Translations under genes and position numbers: made by a program
Source of the DNA: CAG-390 sp045633005
GTDB taxonomy: Bacteria; Bacillota; Clostridia; Oscillospirales; CAG-272
DNA: 64,000 nucleotides
Direction: 5' to 3'
Assembly (NCBI GenBank): GCA_045633005.1
Contig: JAZQXT010000047.1
Span: forward strand, 35,533-99,532
Part shown: one piece after another, positions 35,288 to 43,106 of the stretch
Layout: each line of letters starts with the position of its first letter
How positions within the stretch are numbered: position 1 is the first letter of the stretch
The notes under the pieces: model-generated
Told to the model about the DNA's origin: nothing
Database searches by the model: none
The model's input: only the letters and a program-made list of their open reading frames with translations

Positions 35288-36079
35288 TTATACCTCTTTT
35301 CTTTTAGTGTGACGCTTCCGTTTGAAAAAACACCCGGATTTGCGTTCGATTTTACATAGAATGATTGTGGTGTTGTCTTTACCCCCATTAGCAAGGGCTT
35401 TATCAAGGAGTTGTGTTATAGCTTCCTCAATAGGTTTTGAAACAAGCACTTCGGTTATTTCACCAACAGAAACCATATCGGTCAAGCCATCCGAACATAT
35501 TAGATAGACATCGCCATCGTTGTATGCTCCCCGCGCAAGGTACGGGTCTATTACTAATTCATCGGGGGGGATCCCAAGATTTTGTGAAAGCGGTGGTTTC
35601 ACTCCAAACGCAGAAACAGCAACATGATCTTTAGATATTTGTTCTAACATACCATCACATAATCGAAAAATTTTACTGTCTCCAATATTACACAAGACAA
35701 CTTCCTTTTCTGCAAAGACAAGCATTGCTGCGGTTGTTCCCATAGCCGACACTTCATGCAGTGTTGCATAATCGCATATTTCAGCATTTGCTTTATGACA
35801 GAACCGAGTTAAATCTGCGGCGGCTTCTTTTCCAATTTCTATTGTAGAGGCGGTTTTAGATGCGATATATGATGCGATTTCACCACATTCTTCGCCGCCC
35901 ATACCGTCAAAGATTCCAAATACCGATATATCTCTGGATGTTTTTGTACCGCATAGTGGGAACTCAATAGGTATATCGCCCATATCCATGTAACGTCTGT
36001 CGCAAATAAAATTATCTTGGTTGATGCTTCGGACATTACCTATATGACTAATACAAGCAAAATGGATATCGTAGTTCAT
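35288..36079 (-). CDS. PP2C-family Ser/Thr phosphatase
   Basis: A 263-residue metal-dependent phosphatase that reverses kinase action. Motifs in order: RSINQDNF (18-25), FDGMGGEECGEIAS (58-71, metal-binding Asp), SAMGTTAA, CNIGDSKIFRL, SDGLTD (third Asp) and GGKDNTTIIL. The C-terminus is basic. It is the first gene of the operon, 2 bp from the kinase gene, the classic phosphatase-kinase pairing. The ribosome site is AGGAGG just upstream of the ATG. Confidence 0.92.
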   Translation of the reverse strand: MNYDIHFACISHIGNVRSINQDNFICDRRYMDMGDIPIEFPLCGTKTSRDISVFGIFDGMGGEECGEIASYIASKTASTIEIGKEAAADLTRFCHKANAEICDYATLHEVSAMGTTAAMLVFAEKEVVLCNIGDSKIFRLCDGMLEQISKDHVAVSAFGVKPPLSQNLGIPPDELVIDPYLARGAYNDGDVYLICSDGLTDMVSVGEITEVLVSKPIEEAITQLLDKALANGGKDNTTIILCKIERKSGCFFKRKRHTKRKEV

Positions 36080-36172
36080 AACATCCTCCTTCCTTGTGCT
36101 TAATTATAAAGACCAACATTGATGAACTGTAAAACGAATTTTACAATTACATCAGTTAGATACATTGGACAA

Positions 36173-36194
36173 TAACATAATCGACATTATGTTG
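36173..36194. repeat. Orphan recombination-site-like palindrome upstream of the PP2C gene
   Basis: AACATAAT-CGAC-ATTATGTT followed by GC has the same arms, length and flank as the inverted repeats of the DNA switch at 22.4-22.6 kb; only the central tetranucleotide differs (TCGC there). It lies between the operon promoter and the PP2C start. I see no second copy with the same centre in the window. Confidence 0.7.
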
Positions 36195-36228
36195 CTAGTA
36201 GATCTTTTAAAACGCTATTTGTTTTTTA

Positions 36229-36257
36229 ATTATACCATAAAAACACAGAAACTACAA
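36229..36257 (-). promoter_or_regulatory. Promoter of the PP2C/kinase/FHA/ABC operon
   Basis: Minus strand: TTGTAG (36252-36257), 17 bp spacer, TATAAT (36229-36234). The transcript would run across the palindrome at 36173-36194. The rest of 36080-36513 holds the hairpin at 36317 and no gene. Confidence 0.6.
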
Positions 36258-36316
36258 TAAGTTTTGCCATATTTCATCAGGTTTCAATGAACACAAAAAT
36301 AAATTAACACGACCGA

Positions 36317-36364
36317 AGAAGCCTTTTCACTCTTGTTTTTCAAATAAGCGCGAAAAGGCTTTCT
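36317..36364. terminator. Terminator-like hairpin
   Basis: AGAAGCCTTTTC pairs with GAAAAGGCTTTCT. It lies 3' to the small gene 36514-36780 on the minus strand. Confidence 0.6.
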
Positions 36365-36513
36365 TGTTATGCCAAGATTCAGTTGCTATGTAACAATATT
36401 TGTAAACTCAGATGAGGCTACCACAGTCCCGAACAAGATCAACAATGTCTTCAATATTCTTTATCAGAAAAGCCGTAACTTTTCATTTCTGATTTTAGCG
36501 TTTCAATATCAGT

Positions 36514-36780
36514 TTACAGCTCATCCGAAGGTTTCTTGTCATCCAAAAGGATGTCTTTAATCATAACATCAAGATTCCTGCCCATGCAGGACATACATGC
36601 CTCTTGAAGTTTTTTTGCCTTTTCCTCGGTATCGCAACCGAACTTCATCAAAAAATCAACGAAAAACGATGACATACCAAAACAAAATTCTTGAATTGCC
36701 GATACAACATTTTCTCTTTCTTCGTCCGTAATTTCGAGTTTGATATTTTCACATTCATTTGTATCCAAAGTAAACTTCAT
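36514..36780 (-). CDS. Small acidic protein, unknown (88 aa)
   Basis: An 88-residue acidic, helical protein with three cysteines in GCDTEEKAKKLQEACMSCMGRN. AAGGAGATAAGATT precedes the ATG, so translation is likely. No family recognised. It stands alone between the kinase operon and the gene fragments at 36.9 kb. Confidence 0.55.
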   Translation of the reverse strand: MKFTLDTNECENIKLEITDEERENVVSAIQEFCFGMSSFFVDFLMKFGCDTEEKAKKLQEACMSCMGRNLDVMIKDILLDDKKPSDEL

Positions 36781-36868
36781 AATCTTATCTCCTTCATATA
36801 ATTTATTTCATAAATACAACCAAATATTTCAAAATATATGTTCATCAATGTGATTTTTTATTCGAGTC

Positions 36869-37290
36869 TTAACAACTGCTTTCATACTTGAATTCACCGT
36901 TATGTGAATTATTCAATATCAAATCACCAACATCCTCACCAATCCGAAACTCCCTTTTGATATGTACGTGTAGGTTAGCATGATTCTCTCCTCTTTTCTT
37001 TGGTACAGCAATTTGTTTGTCAATGCATTCTTTCAACTCGGTTACGTGCGAAATAATGCCGACAAGGCGGTTGCCTTCGGTAAGGTTTTGAAGGGCTCTC
37101 ATTGCCTGATTGAGGGATTCATAATCAAGAGAACCCTTGCCTTCGTCAACGAACATTGCATCAAGCTTAACGCCACCGGCGAACTTTCCACCGCTCTGTT
37201 TTTATCCTCCAGTAGCAAGAGTGCCGCAAGAAAGCAGACGCGTTTGGGGCATGTCTGCTTTTGTGGATTTCGCCAGAAATATCGACACTA
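36869..37290 (-). pseudogene. Chimeric gene relic: sbcC 3' end joined to an alcohol dehydrogenase leader
   Basis: Residues such as KFAGGVKLDAMFVDEGKGSLDYESLNQAMRAL and LVGIISHVTELKE are the C-terminal Walker B/D-loop region of the nuclease ATPase SbcC. Upstream, FLAALLLLEDK is read in another frame, so the gene is frameshifted near 37205 and cut off around 37290. At about 37002 the fragment switches into a copy of the 5' leader and first 15 codons of the alcohol dehydrogenase gene (36938-37002 against 52578-52642, MLTYTYISKG). It is a recombination scar, not a working gene. Confidence 0.75.
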
Positions 37291-37329
37291 AAAATTAGTG
37301 CGTATTCGCTTCTTCAGGCCTTTTATGTG

Positions 37330-37518
37330 TTATTCCTTGAAAGAAAGACAACCCTGTCTTTCACGAGGATAATAATAGGATCTGTACCAACTGCAGTACT
37401 GCCTGCCGTTGCTATCCTTGTCGCGAGGATTCCAATAAATACAACCATCTGCACAGTTGTGTCCACAGAATTTTCCGCAAGGGATCTTGATTTCACTTTC
37501 TTTTTTCTTGGTGTTCAT
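37330..37518 (-). CDS. Cysteine-rich mini-protein (62 aa)
   Basis: A 62-residue protein with a basic N-terminus and the pattern CGKFCGHNCADGCIYWNPRD...YCSWYRSYYYPRERQGC, i.e. six cysteines and many Tyr/Trp residues, suggesting a metal-binding or disulfide-rich knuckle. AAAGGAG stands seven bases before the ATG. It begins 13 bp after the JAMM-protease gene on the same strand, so the two are one unit. Similar C-x-Y-W-N-P mini-proteins occur in gut Clostridia, but I know no function for them. Confidence 0.6.
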   Translation of the reverse strand: MNTKKKESEIKIPCGKFCGHNCADGCIYWNPRDKDSNGRQYCSWYRSYYYPRERQGCLSFKE

Positions 37519-37531
37519 CTTTAATGCTCCT

Positions 37532-37984
37532 TTAAATAATTTTGATTTTATCTTCAAGAATGTGAACAGCATCTTCTTGTTTGATTGCTTTAAAAGATAC
37601 CAACGCCACATTCGGAAGAACGATTGGAAAATACAAAGTTTTTATGCTCGCGGGCATTGCCTGAAAGATTACTTTTATATACTCAATATCATCTCCAGAC
37701 AATTTAGGTTGATTTGGGGGATGAGAGTGAAACATTCCGGCGAACTCAATCCCTTTTTCTTCAATTTCACAAATTTTTGCATTTAGAAAATCAACATTAG
37801 GAATGTAAATCGCTCTCTTCCTTTGAGGCAAACTGTTATCGTAAAAACAAGAGCAAACGACTTCATTTTTTATGCCGATAATTCCACCGGTTTCTGGTGG
37901 AGCTAGCGGACAATTGATTATTTTTTCATATACATCTGTCAAAATTTTCATCATTAGCTTCTTTTCATTATAATTAAATAACAT
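37532..37984 (-). CDS. JAMM/MPN+ metalloprotease (Prok-JAB)
   Basis: A 150-residue JAB-domain protein. The JAMM zinc site is complete: Glu31 (PETGG), His86 and His88 (HSH), Ser96 and Asp99 (H-x-H-x7-S-x2-D). The GGIIG and FAGMFHSHPP phrases are typical. Family members cleave isopeptide or C-terminal peptide bonds, as in bacterial ubiquitin-like or siderophore-like systems. No ubiquitin-like protein is adjacent; the only partner is the Cys-rich mini-protein. The start at 37984 has AGGAG very close; ATG 37951 is an alternative. Confidence 0.8.
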   Translation of the reverse strand: MLFNYNEKKLMMKILTDVYEKIINCPLAPPETGGIIGIKNEVVCSCFYDNSLPQRKRAIYIPNVDFLNAKICEIEEKGIEFAGMFHSHPPNQPKLSGDDIEYIKVIFQAMPASIKTLYFPIVLPNVALVSFKAIKQEDAVHILEDKIKII

Positions 37985-38125
37985 TAACTCCTAAGGCTGT
38001 TACTTTGGCTGCATCTAAGGCGCGCGAACACGAATTAGAATCATCATCTTCTCTCCTTATCTTTCATGTGGATGCTCTGCGATCCATGCATATATTATAC
38101 ATTAATAAAGCGTAGCAATTCCGCA

Positions 38126-38252
38126 TACCCTCCTCGGTATTGGTTTGATTTTTGAAAGTTTTTTGTATACTGATCATCTTGATACGTTATCAAGGGGATG
38201 AGTCTGCATGTTTGTTCACTGTCCTTTCTTTTGAATTTTTTAAATTGCCATC
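38126..38252. repeat. Leader duplication, copy B
   Basis: Counterpart of 26647-26774. Here the ribosome site CGAGGAGGGTA leads only into a 21-codon frame (M-R-N-C-Y...) instead of the CHAP gene, so the hydrolase has been lost from this copy. Confidence 0.75.
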
Positions 38253-38617
38253 TCGCAGAAGGTAAAATCGCCAAGCGCAGCTCTTGCGTACTTCTCCGAA
38301 AAGTAGCGAAGATATTTTTTATTATTCTCTTTTTTTGAAATATATTCAATCAGATAGATTTCAAATCCGCTATCTTTGGGGACTACAGAATAGACAATTC
38401 TTATTTGCTGGTTATTTATTCCTCTTCCCTTATAAACAAAAAGCTCATTATTGACACGATCATATATCACGGAGTCGAGATTGAAAAGCCTGTTCATATC
38501 TTTAACATCAAGAGTGGAGAGCTTTTCGTTTAACTTTAAAATGTTTTTTAGTAAAGACATTTTCATAGCACTATCTGCCTTCTTATACTGACATTTACTG
38601 TTTATAAATACTTTCAT
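38240..38617 (-). CDS. Possible RelE/HigB-like protein (125 aa)
   Basis: A 125-residue basic protein. The stretch LFVYKGRGINNQQIRIVYSVVPKDSGFEIYLIEYISKKENNKKYLRYF has the strand pattern of the RelE toxin fold, but the N-terminal 50 residues are longer than usual and no antitoxin gene is adjacent, so the call is tentative. The start at 38617 has AAGGAG upstream. A damaged partial copy lies at about 26760-26830. Confidence 0.45.
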   Translation of the reverse strand: MKVFINSKCQYKKADSAMKMSLLKNILKLNEKLSTLDVKDMNRLFNLDSVIYDRVNNELFVYKGRGINNQQIRIVYSVVPKDSGFEIYLIEYISKKENNKKYLRYFSEKYARAALGDFTFCEMAI

Positions 38618-38710
38618 TTTTGCCTTCTCCTTTTCATCGTGGCATCTCTCGTGCCTATGTATATATTGTATATCAACCAAAGCAGCGTTTGCAATTTTAA
38701 AGCAAAATGG

Positions 38711-38743
38711 AAAAATTAGGTAAAAATATCAAACCTAATTTTT
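38711..38743. terminator. Bidirectional terminator-like hairpin
   Basis: AAAAATTAGGT pairs with ACCTAATTTTT. It lies in the 38618-39101 gap, which otherwise contains only the direct repeat and no gene. Confidence 0.55.
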
Positions 38744-38805
38744 TACACAGCATTGCGAATCAAACCATTGCATCAATCACTCCACACGCCAGCGCTTCGT
38801 TCGCT

Positions 38806-39032
38806 GTCATGTGAAAAGAATTTTATGTACATGGTTTTATCTCCTTTTTTGTTTGTATCAATAGTCTACGCCAATTTTACTAACTACACAATAGGGATCC
38901 AAGGGAGAAGTAGTTAGTAAGCCGCATTTTTCGCTGTCTATCAAAATAATCGCACAACTACTACTTGCTTATGTATAGCAATACCACCTCACAAGCAAAT
39001 AATCACTTACTTATTTATCGATTTTCAAAAAG
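38806..39032. repeat. 230-bp direct repeat, copy B
   Basis: Nearly identical to 27211-27440 and in the same orientation. It keeps the first nine codons of the 98-aa gene (MYIKFFSHD) and its upstream region, but the gene body is gone. Confidence 0.8.
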
Positions 39033-39060
39033 CACACGTCGTATTAGTTACAATATAAAA

Positions 39061-39080
39061 AGGCACCCGTTTGGGTGCCT
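39061..39080 (-). terminator. Terminator of the 904-aa protein gene
   Basis: AGGCACCC-AAAC-GGGTGCCT followed by TTTT on the minus strand. Confidence 0.85.
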
Positions 39081-39101
39081 AAGCAATTATTGATTCGTGG
39101 C

Positions 39102-41813
39102 TTATGATAATTGTCTCGGATTACTAACAAAAGACTGATAACCTTTGGGGAATCTGTCGTATTTCAAAAAAACGGTATTTGTATAGTTTTCCTCACATTC
39201 GTTATAAGTACATTGGGAGATATAGTATGACAAGAGGCGTCGCTGAAACCAATAATATCTGCTGTTTCGGCTTTCCTTTTCCATCCAACCACGATATTCC
39301 TTAATATAATCAATGTTCAAAGCAGAGTCGTTTTGGCTTGGCAAGGCAACTGTAACATCAAATTCAAAGGTGTTAAAAAAACGAAACGATCCGCAAATCA
39401 TGGTCATCTCATTTATTCTCGACGGATAATATGGATTTTGCCTCTTTTGAAAGAAGTCGGCATAAAAAACCACTTTCAAAAGATGATTTAAAACGCTTTC
39501 CTTTTCTTCGTTTTTCTTTCCAAGAACCTCCTCCACAATAAACGTGTCAGCATTACATTCTAAAGCCGGACAGCAAATATTGGATAAAGCATACAACCAC
39601 AATTGCATTCCGTAGAGCTTTTTAACTGCATCGTCCCCCGAGGACTGAATGCTAAAAGTAGTCTCATTAAAATTACATATTTCCTTGTCGTACGCTTTCC
39701 TTAGACACGATTTGGTTTTTTCATAATTTTCAGTAACCCAACTCTCGTACTGCGCACGTGAGGTCAAATCAAAAAACTCAAGGCTATCAATTGAGTCAAG
39801 TTTGCCTTGACAGAAGGTTTGATAGAAATAGAACTCCGGCTGTTGCTTAAACGTATAGTTTTCATCTCCCTCAAGAGTGATTTCCAACGCTTTCCGGAAT
39901 TGCTCCTGAGGATACTTTTTAAAGAAAGCATTTTTCCTCATCATTTCTCGCAACAGTGAAGCTTGTGCAGGGTAGAGTTGGCGACTACATGAAGCAGTAA
40001 ATGCTGATTTCGTATTTTGATAGGTAAACAAATCGGGGTTTGTAGCCATTAAATAACACAATATATGGGCAGCAAGCTCTTGCTCAAAGCGACCGTTGTT
40101 TTTTACCTCGTAATTTTTAGCTCTTTCGATAAGCTCTATTATGAGTTTTTCTCTAAAATGTATACTCGCATGTGTTAATAATGATAATGCAAACAGAGAG
40201 GGCTCTGCCAACCTAAAATCCAAGTGGTCCATCAAATTATCCGGCTTTGAAAAATAAAACATCTGATCGATCGCAGCGCCTACTATATTAGTTTTTCCGG
40301 CCGTTTGATTTTCCTTGGATTCGCAAATGAACCTTTCTTCAAGAAAATAAGCCGTAAAAAAGCCATCCAAATATATGCGAACATATTTTTGCGAAAAGCG
40401 ATATTTCCCATCTGAATGGTTTTCGATCAAGCCGTTATTAATAGCCTCCTTTAGCATATTTTCCTCTGCGTTTTCCATGCAACCATCACTTGAATAAGAA
40501 TATGAAAACACGTGGTTTCCCTCGCGAGCGCTATTCGCCAATCGCCCAAGAAAGCATTGCATATCCAAAACAGAGTATTCTTTGTATTTTGTTTTATTTT
40601 TAAAAACTATTTGATTCAATGCGTTGTTTGCAAAGGATGCACAAGCTTCAAACAAAGGGGAAAACGTAATATCAAAGTCTATTTCGGTGCAACTATGAGA
40701 CTTTATCGTGATGGAAGAAATTGTCTTTAAAATATCTATAGCATCTTTGTTTTGCCTTCCGTCGTCTCCTCTGAAAAAATAATTAAATTCTTCAGGCTTG
40801 GCTTTGGAAAACAATTTGGATTCCAGCCGACGGGAATATTCTTTTTTCTTGCTATTGTAACTAGCAAAAAACTCTCTTCTTTTTTCTTTATTTGTATTTG
40901 TGGTAATATTCCATCCTTGCTGTTGCAGTTCTTCGATCGATAGAGTTGAATCTATATGACACCTCGGGGAATCCAGACATCCCAAAATTTCAGCCGCCAA
41001 TTCTTCAATTTTTTTGGCGATATGAGCCTCATCCATTCCTTTTAATTGCTCCAAATATGCGCACACATCCCCACTTGTTAAATTGTAACAATTAAGAATG
41101 GAGAGATTTCTGCCAAGTACAATAGATATATATATTAATAAATATCCTAACTCCTGCGGCTTTTTTTCAAAAATCTTCTTGATTAATTTTGTATACGATA
41201 CTTGATTACAATAAAAAGCCGTTCCGCTTGTTCCACCGTGAAGATAAATCGTGCCATACTTAAATCTGAATGCAGGGCAAAACTTCAGATCACTCGTCTC
41301 CACTTGCGCGAGTCTTTTTCCTCCGAGCGTATAATGTTTAAGCAGTAGATTGGGCTTGGGTCTATCGGACATTTCCGTCAGCAAATTTTTTTCAATTATT
41401 TTTTTGAAATCAAAATCAATTACGCAAACTTTCTTGCTACCGCACAGTCCTAGTGCGGACATGCTTAAAATATCCTCCACATCTAAAAGAGAGACTATCA
41501 AAGGCGATAGCGTTTTTTTGTGTGGGACTGTTTTTTTGGGGGAATCAATAATATCATCTTTTTCAATTTCTATAATACGATTCTTTTTTCCTTGGAGGGG
41601 TGTAGAATTATCATCATTTTTACAAATTATTTTATATTTTTGGGTATTGGGATTAAAACCTATAATCACTCCTTCATAGTTTTTCCTTTTGTTATACCTG
41701 AATTGAATCGAGCTTCCAAACTCATAATCAAGTCCGTATTCCTTGGTTAAATCAGAGCAAATCGATTGCTCCAAATCTTTTGGTTCTTCAAATTCTAATT
41801 TAGATCGAGTCAT
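39102..41813 (-). CDS. Large orphan protein, possibly a degenerate NACHT/STAND-type protein
   Basis: A protein of about 903 residues. Residues 30-80 resemble a small beta-barrel. Around residue 200 the phrase IYLHGGTSGTAFYCNQVSYTKLIKKIF sits where NACHT proteins have their P-loop, but the Lys-Ser/Thr is missing. LNCYNLTSGDVCAYLEQL and the later KYRFSQKYVRIYLDGFFTAYFLEERF recall the helical and winged-helix parts of NACHT proteins; the last 400 residues are helical, as in a repeat sensor. This is inference by pattern. The ATG at 41813 has GGGAGAAGG upstream; the gene is single, AT-rich and has its own terminator. A defence role is possible. Confidence 0.5.
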   Translation of the reverse strand: MTRSKLEFEEPKDLEQSICSDLTKEYGLDYEFGSSIQFRYNKRKNYEGVIIGFNPNTQKYKIICKNDDNSTPLQGKKNRIIEIEKDDIIDSPKKTVPHKKTLSPLIVSLLDVEDILSMSALGLCGSKKVCVIDFDFKKIIEKNLLTEMSDRPKPNLLLKHYTLGGKRLAQVETSDLKFCPAFRFKYGTIYLHGGTSGTAFYCNQVSYTKLIKKIFEKKPQELGYLLIYISIVLGRNLSILNCYNLTSGDVCAYLEQLKGMDEAHIAKKIEELAAEILGCLDSPRCHIDSTLSIEELQQQGWNITTNTNKEKRREFFASYNSKKKEYSRRLESKLFSKAKPEEFNYFFRGDDGRQNKDAIDILKTISSITIKSHSCTEIDFDITFSPLFEACASFANNALNQIVFKNKTKYKEYSVLDMQCFLGRLANSAREGNHVFSYSYSSDGCMENAEENMLKEAINNGLIENHSDGKYRFSQKYVRIYLDGFFTAYFLEERFICESKENQTAGKTNIVGAAIDQMFYFSKPDNLMDHLDFRLAEPSLFALSLLTHASIHFREKLIIELIERAKNYEVKNNGRFEQELAAHILCYLMATNPDLFTYQNTKSAFTASCSRQLYPAQASLLREMMRKNAFFKKYPQEQFRKALEITLEGDENYTFKQQPEFYFYQTFCQGKLDSIDSLEFFDLTSRAQYESWVTENYEKTKSCLRKAYDKEICNFNETTFSIQSSGDDAVKKLYGMQLWLYALSNICCPALECNADTFIVEEVLGKKNEEKESVLNHLLKVVFYADFFQKRQNPYYPSRINEMTMICGSFRFFNTFEFDVTVALPSQNDSALNIDYIKEYRGWMEKESRNSRYYWFQRRLLSYYISQCTYNECEENYTNTVFLKYDRFPKGYQSFVSNPRQLS

Positions 41814-42083
41814 ATCCTTCTCCCTAAAAAATCGCAAGCTTGCTATATTTTATCATCAACTTTTCAGCAAATTGATAATTAGTGAATTGCTTAAAGTCTT
41901 TTTTACATCACTTATCTATTTGCTTACTAATATTTGCTCCTTCGCGCGGGCATATAGGCAATATACACAAAAATTATACCATAATCATGTGAATAAATCA
42001 ATATAATAATTATCACATAATTAATATATATTTTTTCAAGGTTGTTTTGCAAAATATTGTACGTCATGTTGAATCAAATGAAA
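41814..42083. other. AT-rich gap without a gene
   Basis: Very AT-rich sequence upstream of the 904-aa protein gene; it must hold that gene's promoter, but no clear -35/-10 pair was found. Confidence 0.4.
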
Positions 42084-42117
42084 AAGCTGATGAAGGTTTT
42101 TGCGCCCTCATCAGCTT
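42084..42117 (-). terminator. Terminator of the DUF6809-like gene
   Basis: AAGCTGATGA stem with its complement and a TTTTT tract on the minus strand. Confidence 0.75.
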
Positions 42118-42164
42118 ACTTTATTAGTTGTTATCAACAATATGGCTTTCAACGCAGATTATCA

Positions 42165-42431
42165 TTAATCCTCAAGGGATTCAAGCATTAACCGTGCTCC
42201 GAGGCGGAAGGCATATTCGAACAGTGCCTCGTCCGAGAGGCTTACGTACTCGTTCCAGCAATCGTTGAATTTTTCAAATATCGCCTTTTGTTCATCCGTC
42301 ATCGTTTTTTGCAGATCATCGCTGTGTCTGCCGATGTACTCTAACAGTTGCTTCATCTCGGGCGTGTTCTGTCTGCCATCCTCTGGCGGCATAACGTTCC
42401 CTCGCCACAGCTCTTTTATCATATTTTTCAT
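42165..42431 (-). CDS. DUF6809-like small protein
   Basis: An 88-residue protein beginning MKNMIKELWRGNVMPPEDG and ending YAFRLGARLMLESLED. This pattern is familiar from short helical proteins carried by Clostridial integrative elements (DUF6809 type). AGGAGG lies eight bases before the ATG at 42431. Its function is unknown; it sits just outside the integration genes of the mobile element. Confidence 0.6.
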   Translation of the reverse strand: MKNMIKELWRGNVMPPEDGRQNTPEMKQLLEYIGRHSDDLQKTMTDEQKAIFEKFNDCWNEYVSLSDEALFEYAFRLGARLMLESLED

Positions 42432-42555
42432 AAGTTGCACCTCCTATAGCACAACACAATACCACAGAAGATAGAGAAAGTCCAGCTTTTTTGTGAAAAT
42501 TGATCCACCTTTTTCACGGCTCTACTATTTGCTTACTGCAACGCAAATACTAATT

Positions 42556-42584
42556 ATCCGCCAAGGGCTTTGCCCTTGGCGGAT
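42556..42584 (-). terminator. Hairpin at the end of the mobile-element operon
   Basis: ATCCGCCAAGGGC pairs perfectly with GCCCTTGGCGGAT just after the Xis-like gene stop. The U tract is weak. Confidence 0.6.
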
Positions 42585-42590
42585 ATTGCT

Positions 42591-43106
42591 TTACCCTGCC
42601 CTTCGCGCGCGTGTTACGGTAGGAACAAACGGGCTTGAGGCTATCGTTTTCGCCATTTGCTCCATCGCGTCACAGCGGACGGCTTCCGCGCGCGAGATTG
42701 GGGCGGTCGCGGTCGGCTCGAATATGCGTCTGCAATACGGCTCGTCAAAGCTTTGCATGGCGATATATTCTCTGTTGCCTATGCGAATGCACGGGATCCT
42801 GCCGTCCTTCACCGCGCTTCTTATGAGTTTTTCTCCGATGCCCATCGCGGGGCGGCTTCCCTTCAGCTCTGCCGCCGCCCCTCTGATGGTGCGGATATGT
42901 GGAATGCCGCCATTCCCTTCAAAGCCGAGAAGGCGGTTGAGTGTAGGCGCGAGCGCCTCCGCATCGGCGACCAGACGGTTACCATGGTAGGTATGCAGAA
43001 GCTGCTTTGCTTCTGCCAAAGCCGTAAGAAATGACGCTCCGACGGCTGATGAAGGATCAAGCGTTTTTATTTCTGCGATAATACTCGGGATCGTTTTTAT
43101 TCTCAA
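42591..43106 (-). CDS. Excisionase/MerR-like DNA-binding protein of the mobile element
   Basis: A protein of about 171 residues. The N-terminal 70 residues are helical; the second half (IRTIRGAAAELKGSRPAMGIGEKLIRSAVKDGRIPCIRIGNREYI) resembles the winged HTH of excisionases and helix-turn-helix 17 proteins. It most likely directs excision by the integrase. The TTG at 43106 overlaps the integrase stop (TTGA) with GGGAGG upstream; GTG 43112 is an alternative. The last 64 codons exist as a second, truncated copy at 23798-23989. Confidence 0.7.
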   Translation of the reverse strand: MRIKTIPSIIAEIKTLDPSSAVGASFLTALAEAKQLLHTYHGNRLVADAEALAPTLNRLLGFEGNGGIPHIRTIRGAAAELKGSRPAMGIGEKLIRSAVKDGRIPCIRIGNREYIAMQSFDEPYCRRIFEPTATAPISRAEAVRCDAMEQMAKTIASSPFVPTVTRARRAG

